Below, in pieces: positions 1-9,170 of a stretch of 64,000 nt of DNA (position 1 is the first letter of the stretch; each line of letters begins with the position of its first letter). Origin of the DNA: Cryptomeria japonica (taxonomy: Eukaryota > Streptophyta > Pinopsida > Cupressales > Cupressaceae); the NCBI RefSeq assembly GCF_030272615.1, contig NC_081405.1, positions 472,552,008-472,616,007 on the forward strand, written 5' to 3'. The notes under the pieces are model-generated. The model did not search any database, was not told the DNA's origin, and worked only from the letters and a program-made list of their open reading frames with translations. Both the position numbers and the translations under genes were made by a program.

Positions 1-299
1 ACACAGGGATAGGTTAGGGCTTCAATTAATCCCTTGATCTTAATGTGCTCATACTTGCTATTCAATTTGCCATCTATGCACAATTCATCATAGGTGTCTT
101 TGATTTCAACATGACTGAGTTCTTCAACACGACATTTGGTGAAGAATCTCACATCCTCGACTAATAACACTCTATCCAGGATGAGTGAAAATGCGGTTTT
201 GTCATCCGGTTCAGATTCAACTTTGGGAGTCAAAGAGTTTTTTACTGAGGGCTTTTCAACATTCTTGACAATGATGGGATCTTCAATCTTAGGTGCCAT
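1..299 (-). CDS. ORF2 N-terminal domain of element D (partial, open at window edge)
   Basis: An ATG at 299-297 opens a frame with no stop to the window edge (99 codons). It begins MAPKIEDP and contains the segments EDVRFFTKCRVEEL and YDELCIDGKL. This pattern (AFS near residue 42, then ED-R, Cys, EEL or EEI, a Tyr-containing helix, DG-L) matches the N-terminus of ORF2 in O (62736-62446) and in I (58374-58120). I do not recognise the domain. By position it could be the env-like third gene of some Sireviruses, or a captured host domain; both are inference. The initiator is chosen because homology starts close to it and both relatives also begin MA. The frame shows no disabling change in the visible part. 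Confidence 0.7.
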   Translation of the reverse strand, partial: MAPKIEDPIIVKNVEKPSVKNSLTPKVESEPDDKTAFSLILDRVLLVEDVRFFTKCRVEELSHVEIKDTYDELCIDGKLNSKYEHIKIKGLIEALTYPC

Positions 300-853
300 T
301 TGTAGATTTCAGATAAAACTAACTAAAGATCCTTAGGGTTTGAGGATTTCAAATGGTAGATGCTTCACACTTAGCAAATAATGATAACTTGATAAGATCG
401 GTAAACCAGCTTAACAATGCATTGAGATTGATGTAAATACCTTGAATTTGCTTTGTAGGGGGTTTGATCACCTTTGAATCGCTTTTCTCTTCTCTCTCAA
501 AAACTTGGTAAGTAAAAATGACCATGAAAATGCTTTAAGTACACAAAATACCTTATCGGGCTTCGTGCAGGTTAGGTCAAAAGCATTAAATGCACTCAGT
601 TCCACTAAACCTTCTTTCCTTTTTTTTTTACGCTTTAACCGAGTAACCAAACTTCCTTCATTTACCGACTTGACAGGTTTCCTATATTCACTGACTTGAC
701 AGGTTTCCTGTAAAGTACTCCAAAAGACTTTGATAGAATTTCAAACTTACTAATACATCTTTAACTATGCAGATTTTGAATTAAGTACATAATAGAATAG
801 GGACTGTTAAGATTTAACCTTGAGAGAAGGCAATCCCTTCATACCTTTACTGA
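300..853 (-). other. Spacer between gag and ORF2 of element D
   Basis: About 550 bases follow the gag stop and precede the ORF2 ATG. No retroviral motif is visible on either strand. The spacer matches in place and size those of I (58375-58889) and O (62737-63200). In a full copia element this is where the roughly 4 kb of protease, integrase, reverse transcriptase and RNase H would lie. Confidence 0.6.
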
Positions 854-2204
854 TTAATTTGGAATAGGAGCACCTAATTCGGTAGGTAAGGTGCTTTCAT
901 CAATTGACACAATTTCCTTCTTTTTCCAAATCATCTTTAATTTTTCTTTTATTTCCTCGGTGTCTTTTCTAGGTTGATCTCTATAATCTCCAGCCAAGTG
1001 TCCAACTTTGTGACAATGAAAACATGCCATACCAGGATTTCTCCATGATCTTCGGTTGCTCATCCCAAAACTTATAAAGCAGTTGGCACTTATATGTCCA
1101 TATCTTCCACAGCACTCACACCATATCCTTGTATTATAATCCCATGGTATTGCAGAATACTATCGGTAAGGATCTATGTGAGTTCGGTAACCTCTAGCAT
1201 TTTCTTGGTGTGTAGACCACATATAGTTCTTTTGCTTAAGCCAACACTTCTCGGCACTATGTCCATATCTATTACAGTTTTTGCAAAACCCTTTCAATTT
1301 TGCCTTCTGATAATTGTTAAGAGACTTTGTCCTACATTGACTAGATGTGTGACCATATCTATTGCAGTTGTAACAGTAACCATTGGACTTAGTGACATTC
1401 AGTTGCTTACCTTTTCTGATTTGGCACATGTTGGCAGTGTGACCTTGATTTCCACAATAGTTGCAAATAGGCTTCTTTCTTTTGACGTTCTTCTTGATTC
1501 CAGCTTGCTTTGATGATTCTCCTCTCTTGGTAGTATGAATTCCCTTCTCGGTAGAGTCTTTTCCTTTGTAACTGAGTCCTGCATCTTTGTTGGGTCATCT
1601 TGTATTTAGTTGCTCATCCAACATCTTTGATGCTTCATAACTCTTCTTCATTTTTTCTTTGAATTTCTTCTTTGTTTCAAGTTCATTGGTCAACCTTGAT
1701 ACTTCAAGTTTCAATGCTTGATTCTCATCATCTTTCAGATTTGCTTCATGATGTGCATAACCTAGTTGATCTGATAGGTTTTGTTGAATTCCAGTCATCC
1801 TTGTGATTTCATCATTCTTATCAGATACTAAGACTTCAAGTTGTTGTTTCTCTCTTTCTAGATCTCTTACCTTATCCTCGGTTGTTCTCAATGCATCAAG
1901 ATTTTTAGTCCTGTGTGCTGAAATGTTCATGTTCTCTTTTCATTGCTTTTAGTTGATCAGCCAGTGCTTTGTTTTTTTCTTTCAATACTCTAATCATTTC
2001 TTCAGTCTCTTCAGATATACTGTTCTCTGATGATGTCTCAATTTGTTGCACTAACTCTTGAGAGTCCTACAAATCATCAGATAATCTTCTTCTCACTTTC
2101 AGAGATTTTTGCATTTGTCTTTGCATGTCTACAATCACTTGATTAGCATGATCCAGCTCTTCTTGCAAATACACAATCCTCCAAGATTTTTTATAGCCTT
2201 CCAT
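854..2204 (-). pseudogene. gag of element D: coiled coil plus five CCHC zinc knuckles
   Basis: This is a nucleocapsid-type gag that would bind and package element RNA in cytoplasmic particles. It starts at ATG 2204 (MEGYKKSW), 46 bases after the primer site. The N-terminal half is a heptad-rich coiled coil (2204-1600). A KRGESSK motif and a Lys-rich stretch follow, then five knuckles in one frame: CNYCGNQGHTANMC (1465-1424), CYNCNRYGHTSSQC (1375-1334), CKNCNRYGHSAEKC (1285-1244), CECCGRYGHISANC (1120-1079) and CFHCHKVGHLAGDY (1024-983). The last ligand Cys of the fifth is Tyr. Typical copia gags have one knuckle. Damage: TAG near 2067, TGA near 1597 and TAG near 1160, each one C-to-T from Gln or Arg, plus a small frameshift near 1930-1960. 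Confidence 0.85.
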
Positions 2205-2250
2205 TGATAAGATCTTTCTCTTTAGGCAGTTAAACCCTTTTCCAAGATTG

Positions 2251-2266
2251 AAGCTCTGATACCAAT
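2251..2266 (-). promoter_or_regulatory. Primer binding site of element D (initiator-Met tRNA)
   Basis: On the minus strand ATTGGTATCAGAGCTT directly follows the LTR end. TGGTATCAGAGC is the usual plant site complementary to the 3' end of initiator-Met tRNA, which primes minus-strand synthesis. Confidence 0.9.
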
Positions 2267-3419
2267 TGTTAGGCCCAATATGGAAAGCTAATGTACTGAG
2301 AGGGGAGGGGTGAATCAGTACTCCAAAACTTTTCTTCAACAATAACTTTACTATTATGCATAAACCAAATAGTGCAGTAACATAATATAAAGATAAAACA
2401 AATAGATAACAATCATACATGATTCACTCCATAACACATATTTTGGTTATGCAGAAACTCTTGGTTAGAGAGAAAAACTGCAGTGGGGATGGCACCCACA
2501 ACTTCACTACTGCAATAATAAAGGTTGCTCGGTTAGAGCTACATGTTTAGCTATTTCTAATAGCTTACCCTGTTAGGAGTATCAAGATCTGTTAGATCTA
2601 CCTTGCTAAAGGATTTTACAACACTTAATCTAAATGCTACACCTGGTTAGATGCTTTACAATTTATAGACTTGATTAGAGTCTTTTACCCTATAAGAGTT
2701 TTCTCTTACAACTTCAAAATATTACAATAAAATCATTACAAATATCTGTAACTTTACATCTGAAATGTTATAGCAGATTCTATGTGCTCAGAATAAGATT
2801 ACCTTACTTATAGAATACCTCGGTAACCCATATAGTAACTCGGTAAACCCTTCTGTTTACTTTGTTCTTTGACTGTTCTCTGAAATCCTTCTCGGTGACC
2901 TCTGTGTCTCTGTAACAGTCATAACACTTAGTGCTTTCACATGTCTTGCTTCATATATTTCTATATCTTCCTTTATGTCATGCTACATGTATATTTCTGA
3001 TTTTAATCCATGTTGTATAAATAGATCTCTTATGTCGGTGATCCATTCATTGCTTTGAACTTACAAACATGTTTTATCGAATGAATAACCATGCAAAATA
3101 TTTCATTGGTTAGATGACCTCAAAATCATACACAATCTTTAAGTGTGATTTCCAATGTGATAACAGTTAGATGTTCCTCGATCTTGTAACACGTTTTCAT
3201 ATGTATGTCTAGGTTCAATGAATCTGGTAACACATTTCACTCAGTGTGTCATCTTTGCTGCTCGGTAGATAGCTCGATGTATACTACGCTCTGAGACTAC
3301 TTTCTTCTATAACCAACTTGACTGTGCATACTGATTGAATATCTTGATAGAGATAACCAACTAGAGTATATAGAATAACTTTGAACATAAAACTAATGGC
3401 AACTTGATAAGTAGTAACA
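2267..3419 (-). repeat. 5' LTR of element D
   Basis: The inner end is fixed by the primer site at 2266 and reads CCTAACA on the minus strand. The outer end is placed at 3419, where the strand begins TGTTACTAC and the gag reading of element C stops. The ends form a short TGTTA/TAACA inverted repeat, and the length is 1153 bp. The outer boundary is an inference because the second LTR is outside the window. No coding capacity was recognised inside it. Confidence 0.7.
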
Positions 3420-3700
3420 ACCTCCACAACTTGTTTCAAGCTTCCTATGTTAAATTCTTGTGGTAATTTGGCTCCTGATTTTGCCAACATCAAAAGATAT
3501 CTCTCTTTTTGCTTTACCAATAATTTTTCCATTAGTCTATCAAATTTGAAATCTTTCTCAAGGTCTCTAATGGTGTTATTGACCACTTCTTCATCAAAAA
3601 TCGTATACCCAAAAGTTTGGAACATCAGATTATCTTCTTCCTCCATTTGTTTTTGTTGTTATTTGAGTTGTTCATATTGAGCTCTAGTCCAAACTGGCAT
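3420..3700 (-). pseudogene. Tat gag N-terminus of element C (fragment)
   Basis: Reading from ATG 3700 (MPVWTRAQYEQ) there is an in-frame TAA after codon 13. The reading then continues through KDFKFDRLMEKLL and YLLMLAKSGAKLP to 3420, where it ends at the LTR of element D. The same block occurs in element A as FDKFMRKLLEEE and YFLMLAKSGATLP (9171-9767), which identifies it as the N-terminal domain of a Tat gag. Only about 90 codons remain. Sequence past 3419 belongs to the inserted LTR, so an open frame crossing that point is not part of the protein. Confidence 0.8.
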
Positions 3701-5891
3701 GTGATTGTTTCGAAATTTTTGAAGTTTTATGAAGACAACTCAATAGGTGATTATTGGTATAGGAAGATATGCTTTATTGACTTTATGACTATTGTTTGTT
3801 CACTATGATAAAGTGTCTCTTTGTTGAAAAGCACGTCCTTGCAAAATTTCTCGATCAAATTTTGTCCCGCAGCCATGTAAATAGTGACGAAAATGGTGTA
3901 GGAATGTCCTATGTTTTAATAAGATATTGCGATTGATATACAATAATCTTATTCTTTTCTGAGTATCTTTATAACTGGGTTTTCTTTTCTTGAGGTGATA
4001 CTTAAAAGTCATATAAGCATATGATAGTTTACAAGTTTGCTTGATACCAATGTGGGTGCAATTCTGATTTTGATATACCCTAGGCTCAAAATAGGAAATA
4101 TATATCCATGATAATGAACACAAGGTGGATTGATCAAGTTTCGTGATAGAGGATTTGATATATCCTGATGAGAAACTTGACAATGATGCTGATTTTTGCA
4201 CTTAAGATGTTTGAATCAATAGCTTGTTGAATGCTTTATGCTAATGGAAACCTTTTGGAAATAGCTTGTTGGATTGGTGACCTAGTTATTGAACTGGTTT
4301 GAAAATGTGTGATAGTTTAAAGACAAATCTACTCAAGAAGTGTTTTGATACTAATTCTGAAATTTTAGTTTGATATGCTTTGTTTTAGATGTGAAAAAGC
4401 CTTTGTGCTAACTTTTATGGTAAAGAGTGTTAACTTATGGGATAAAAGCGCTATTTTGTTGCTTGAAAGCGCTATTCTAACTATGTTTCAAGGATTATTT
4501 TCAAATCTTTCAGCAAGTTGTTGGATTTTTGCTCATTTTTAGATGATGATTTTTTTTAATCTTTGACCATTTTGAGCATGTCATAGACATAGAAGACACA
4601 ATGTTTGAAAAACAAAATGCATAAGCAAGTACAAATCCTATGGCAGACTGAGACAATAATTGTTGAGTCTCACATGGGGTTTCCCCCGAGGCTACGCTAT
4701 TGAAAGAGAATATTTGATGCTTCACCCCACTGGCTCCACCCTTGGCACTCACTTCTCCGGGGCAGCCAAGTACTAGTTTCCATGAAAACTCCTCATGGAA
4801 AACTTTATATCTCTACTAAGAAACGTATGTGTGTGAGCTGCTTCAGAGGCCCGACCTCCTGTGCCAATAATTAGAAAGATTTTGGCAACTAGTACAAGTG
4901 GTTTTAAGTAAAGGCTTATGGTCATTTGGCCATACATGCGACACTTTCAGCTTTGTAAATATAGAAGGTTCCCAACCTATAGAGGTTATGATCCATAGGG
5001 TTTATGGGGAAACATAGTGTCGGTATGAAATTATGAGCACATGTTGCTTGTGACTTTCATCACAAACATGATTTATTTAGAGTGGAATGGAAGGACTTGG
5101 CATTAGCCCATTTCCACTTTGGGTCATTCCCCTCTCACTGCCCCCCTCAAGGCAGCTCGGGAAGGTAGGCTCTCTAAAGGTTACACATAAAAGAAAGTAG
5201 GTCTAGTTTTTTTATCACCGTATGAGGGTGAGAGCATACTCACCTACTACTTCATCAAGCACAGAAAACACAAGTTTATTTTAGCCTTCTAAAATCTATG
5301 TGCAACTACTTTAAAGAAGCCACTCAAAATGCAAGTTGCATGATGTCAATTTATCCCCTTAGTTAAGCTAAATGAGAAATATATGATGTGTTACTTTCCA
5401 AAATAGAGCTCTTAATTAACTAGATGAGGAAATGCATAAAATATGCTTAAAAAGAATCCTGCACAAAGACATGTCAGTAGTTTGAAAATTTCAGTTCTTG
5501 GATATTTAGACCTGCAAGAAAATTTTTTCAGTTACAAATAAAAGCGCTATCCTAACAAATGCATTGTCTTTCATCTCAAAAGTGCTAACCTAAAGGAAAG
5601 AAGCGCTAACCTACGATACAAAAGCACTTCTCTACAGACTAAGAAGCGAGAAATCACTAACAAAAGTGCTAACCAAAATGACACATGCGTTAACATGCAA
5701 GACAAAAGTGTTGTTCTAAAGATTAAATGCATTTTTATAGACAAAAGCACTAACCTAAATGACAAATGCACTAATCTATTAAATAAAAGCACCGTTAGAA
5801 CTCACACAGGTATGAATTTGAATTATAAATCCATTAAATTTGTTTTTGCGAGAACTAGACAGGATATTAGAAAGATATATGCAAGGCTCTA
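3701..5891 (-). other. Leader of element C
   Basis: This is untranslated sequence between primer site and gag. It contains short dispersed repeats at 5540-5800, with two further copies near 4440-4475. A block at about 5030-5145 closely matches the leader of element A at 8270-8370. The remainder, about 3701-4440 and 4800-4950, shows nothing I can name. Short open frames here are not conserved in A or B. Confidence 0.6.
5540..5800 (-). repeat. Dispersed AAAGCGCTAACC-type repeats in the leader of element C
   Basis: About ten degenerate copies of an AAAAGCGCTAACC-like motif recur every 20 to 30 bases. The core AGCGCT is palindromic and often decayed to AGTGCT or AGCACT, as expected from C-to-T change at CpG. 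Confidence 0.7.
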
Positions 5892-5909
5892 GCCCCACGG
5901 TGGGCGCCA
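5892..5909 (-). promoter_or_regulatory. Primer binding site of element C
   Basis: On the minus strand TGGCGCCCACCGTGGGGC lies three bases after the LTR end. The same 18-mer with one change is used by A (7331-7348), and a diverged form by B (44933-44951). TGGCRCCCAC-type sites are typical of Tat elements. Confidence 0.85.
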
Positions 5910-5912
5910 AAA

Positions 5913-6340
5913 TGTGTCAACTTGAATTTCATCATCAAAATACTACCCGCAACATGTTAGTTTCACAAAATACAAAGGAAATGCTACAGGAAATCCAAAC
6001 TCAACCAATGAAACTACATGAAATGAATTTTTAAAATAAAAACATTATTTTTACCTTCATGATTTGAGTCACATTGTGTCCTAACTGCACTGTTCCTGGT
6101 TGCAGATGATGTGCTCTCAGACAAGCACTGATAGCTTCAAAGATGGCATAAGAAGAATGGAGTGATAACTGATAGTTAACTGATACTATGATATGTAATG
6201 CAAAATGATTATGCTAATTGCTTCAAGATTAAAACTCACGAATGCATGTTTTCACAAATTGTTAACTTGCAAATTCACTTGAATACTACCTCTTTCTCAA
6301 CTCAAACTCCCATTTTTATAGACTTTGAGAGGATAAGATG
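5913..6340 (-). repeat. 5' LTR of element C, 3' portion
   Basis: This is the downstream 428 bases of the LTR, ending GACACA before the primer site. The upstream 717 bases are at 25074-25790, separated by element A. Joined length is about 1145 bp. The TSD agatg of element A is 6336-6340. Confidence 0.8.
6309..6322 (-). promoter_or_regulatory. TATA box of the element C LTR
   Basis: The minus strand reads CTATAAAAATGGG, a good TATA element in the expected part of the LTR. Element A sits about 15 to 20 bases upstream of it, so upstream promoter sequence is now 18.7 kb away. Confidence 0.6.
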
Positions 6341-7327
6341 TGTATACACCTAAAAATGGTCTGAAGATAATTAATTAAATAAGCATTTATTTAATTAATC
6401 TCTCCTTCCCAATTTAATTAAATTCACTAAGCAATTTGATTAAGTCTCTCTGTCATCTACTTATTAATAAATCTAAGGATTTATTAAATAGGTTCATTTC
6501 ATTTCACCCCTTTAATTAATTAATTAAAATTAATTAATTCCCTCCCCCAAAATCATTTCTTCTAATTCTTTAATTAATTAAAACAAATCAAATCATGAGT
6601 TGTTGAGATTAATTAGCCATTTTCCTAATATTTGAATTTTTAAATTCAAATTCTCCTAACTTCTACCACTCCTAAACCTAACCATTCCTAAACCTAACCC
6701 ATTCTACCTACCACCTTGTCCCCTTTCATCCAACATCTTCTAGAACCTTTGTGACACTTGTCACTAAGTGTTCCCTTTAATCCAACCCCCTTTGCCAACC
6801 TCCTCCAATTTAACCATTGATATCTTCACATCAATCTCAATCGTTGATTCATGCCAACTCACCCCTAGCCTTGGAAAATCCTATAAATAGACCTTATTTT
6901 GGAGAACAAATGGCCAATTCACGAATTCAGCCACTTTACTAATTCATGCTCAATTTTAGCTCATTTGCATTGTTACTATAGGCATCTAGCTTATAGTTTA
7001 TCAGTTTTAGCAATGTTATCATGCTCATTTCAGTTTAAGTCTTACCTTAATCATGCTAGGATAATCATGAATTCATATAGCTTAATCATGCTATCATGCT
7101 AGATCATGCATCTTAATCATTCAAATCCTCCATCTAAGTGTAGTCAAGTCACTGGAATTTACATACTAAGATCTGAGAGCAAAATCCACACTCGCATTTA
7201 CTAGGAGACAATAAGTCGATTAGCTATGGTTTTTTGTTTCATTGATTATATCTTCTAACCATTGCTTATAATGATTTATTGAGTGCATTGTGTTTGCAAG
7301 TACAGGTACACTTCATAGAGCATGACA
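6341..7327 (+). repeat. 5' LTR of element A
   Basis: It starts TGTATACACCTAAAAATGG and ends GAGCATGACA; 987 bp. Three other LTRs of this family are in the window: 15022-15534 (partial), 19804-20798 and 24100-25068. The 5' and 3' LTRs of A share features missing from those of A', such as the segment GGAGAACAAATGGCC, so they are a true pair. The 3' half holds several copies of a TAGCTTAATCATGC motif. Confidence 0.95.
6880..6891 (+). promoter_or_regulatory. TATA box of the 5' LTR of element A
   Basis: CCTATAAATAGA is a strong plant TATA box. The 3' LTR carries TATAAATATA at the matching place (about 24641-24650), and A' carries the unchanged form at 20381-20392. Confidence 0.75.
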
Positions 7328-7330
7328 TTT

Positions 7331-7348
7331 TGGCACCCACCGTGGGGC
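7331..7348 (+). promoter_or_regulatory. Primer binding site of element A
   Basis: TGGCACCCACCGTGGGGC lies three bases after the LTR. It differs at one base from the site of element C (A for G in TGGCRCC). Confidence 0.85.
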
Positions 7349-9170
7349 CGAAATCATCATTTTCAGCCAAGCTTCCTTAAACTTCATCTCTACCGGATCA
7401 GAATTAGATTGTCATACGAGTTGCCTTTCTGGCTTGTACAAACTTCCTTTTAGTCTCGGATGACACCTCAGCCTGACTTGTACGAGGTATAATCCTAACA
7501 CGTATGAGATTTTAGACTACAAATTCTTTACTTGTACTAGGTTGATCCTGTATCGTACAAGTTGATTTTCACACTTGTACGAAAGCTAATTATGTGTCAT
7601 ATGAATTTTTGGCTGTTAAATCTTATGTCGTACGAGTCAATTTTGGTCCCTGTGTGAAATCTAATCATTTGTCGTTCTGTCTGATAAATCATGTCGTACA
7701 AGTTTCTGCATCTGTGATTTTTTTTGAAAAACTGCAAATTGGAATTTTCAAATTTGTATATACGTTGGTAATTTGTGTTTTTGAAGGCTTTCTAATCATG
7801 CCCTTTGAAAATTGCATCTAGAACTCTTGGAGACCTTTCCAACAAGGTAAATGGCTTGTAATTCCGAGTCCTGAGTAGAAAGTTATGCCTATCTGAAGTT
7901 AGGATAAAATTTCATAGTTTGGATCACTAATGCTAATCTTGTTATGTCTATGAGATGTTTGCAGCCTAACTCTTTCTTGCAGATACGCTTGTCAAAGACA
8001 AAATTCAAAATAATGACTACTAATGAGTTTTTGCAGGTTGCCTAAGGATTCAACTAAAAAAACTTTGTGTATTCTTTAAAGATTTTTAGGCACACTTCAA
8101 TTTGGGCTTAAATAAATGAACTATCATGTCTTACATGCTTGTGATGATAGGCGAGTATGCTCTCACCTTTCTTAGGTGATCAGAAAGCTAGACTCATCTT
8201 TTTGCTTTCATTAGTGCATCTCTTTAGCAGGCCTACCCTCATGAGGAGTTATTAACTCTTAGCCATTAAGGCCGGTGAGAGGGGAACGACCTAAGTGGGA
8301 ACGGCTAATGCCAAGTAATCCAACCCACTGTAAAATAAATGTGTTTTTGATGAAAATCAAAGCAACAAAAGTGCTTGAGAATAACTCTCCTCCGTACCTT
8401 TGGGTATATCAAACCTTGGTTTTCAAGGTTGGGAGACCTCTTAATTGAGTTTATACCCCGACGTGCCAAATGGATCCCTTACTAGTGCTAGTTAAAATAG
8501 AAGCTACCTGATTCACCTTCAAAAGGGTGATAATCTTTGTGTAAGAGAGATAGTAACTCTCCCAGGACACTTGCCATATCGTGCCCCCATTAGCGTTTGG
8601 AGTCAGATAATACGGCGTTGAAAATCCATTGCGTGAGACTCAGTGGCCATATTCTGATTAGCTATTGGGTGTGTACCTAAGTCAGCAAACAAAGGTTTTC
8701 ATTCTCAACCAACTTCCTTAGGGTTTAGCTTGATTGAGATTCATGTATCACATCATGTGTTTGCTATGTTTCATCCCTAAAATTGAAAAATTAGACACTT
8801 AAAATTGGAAAACCAAAGTAAAACATCAAAATTCAGTGGTCAAAACTCAAACAAGCAAGCACTTTTTATAACTGCTCAAATACCTATCGTATGAGTTAGG
8901 AGTCTTTGTCGTATTGCTTGATCTTCTTTCATATGAATCAAGGTTCCATGTCATACGAAACACTGCTTTACACATGAAGTCACTAGTCTGTCGTTTTGTC
9001 TTGTATCTCTTGTCGTCCTATGCTGCATAATCTATCATACGAAACTCTGCATTTGTTACTCCAAAACTATGTCTTACATGCCTATTTCAGAGTTGTCATT
9101 TCTGTCTGGTCAAATTGTAGTAAACATAAACACCCGGTGTCTGTTATTTTGTGCTTAAATCATCACGTGT
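7349..9170 (+). other. Leader of element A
   Basis: This is 1.8 kb between primer site and gag, with no conserved coding frame. Short CGTACGA-type repeats flank it at both ends (7400-7700 and 8885-9060). The centre holds two blocks shared with other Tat families: 8270-8370 matches element C (5145-5030, minus), and 8540-8665 matches element B (43985-43860, minus). The second is nearly as similar as coding sequence. Such blocks could hold packaging, dimerisation or translation signals; that is inference. Confidence 0.65.
7400..7700 (+). repeat. Dispersed TCGTACGAGTT-type repeats in the leader of element A
   Basis: About nine degenerate copies of a CTTGTACGAG or GTCGTACGAGTT motif occur every 20 to 40 bases. 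Further copies are at 8885-9060. The core CGTACG is palindromic. Confidence 0.65.

Larger units (their letters stand above)
1..3419 (-). mobile_element. Element D: pol-less Sirevirus-like LTR retrotransposon, 5' part only
   Basis: On the minus strand this runs 5' LTR (3419 to 2267), initiator-Met primer site, gag with coiled coil and five zinc knuckles, a spacer, and the start of ORF2, which leaves the window at base 1. It interrupts the gag of Tat element C, whose coding sequence stops at 3420. The expected TSD is acctc (3420-3424); its partner lies left of the window. No integrase, reverse transcriptase or RNase H occurs between gag and ORF2. The same order is seen in elements I and O, so the lack of pol looks like a family trait. 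Confidence 0.8.
3420..6340 (-). mobile_element. Element C: Tat-lineage Ty3/Gypsy retrotransposon, first piece
   Basis: Minus strand. This piece holds the 3' portion of the 5' LTR (6340-5913), primer site, a leader of about 2.2 kb and the first 280 bases of gag. It is cut at 3419 by element D and at 6340 by element A. The rest of its LTR resumes at 25074 and ends at 25790. The gag continuation and pol are expected left of the window. Confidence 0.8.

Noticed and set aside
1094-1513. 139-codon open frame on the plus strand
   Set aside because: It is antisense to the zinc-knuckle array of gag D. The minus strand explains the sequence and the plus frame has no recognisable feature.
6440-6560. 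TTAATTAA-rich palindromic stretch as a replication origin or attachment site
   Set aside because: It is part of all LTRs of the A family and is simple AT-rich sequence.
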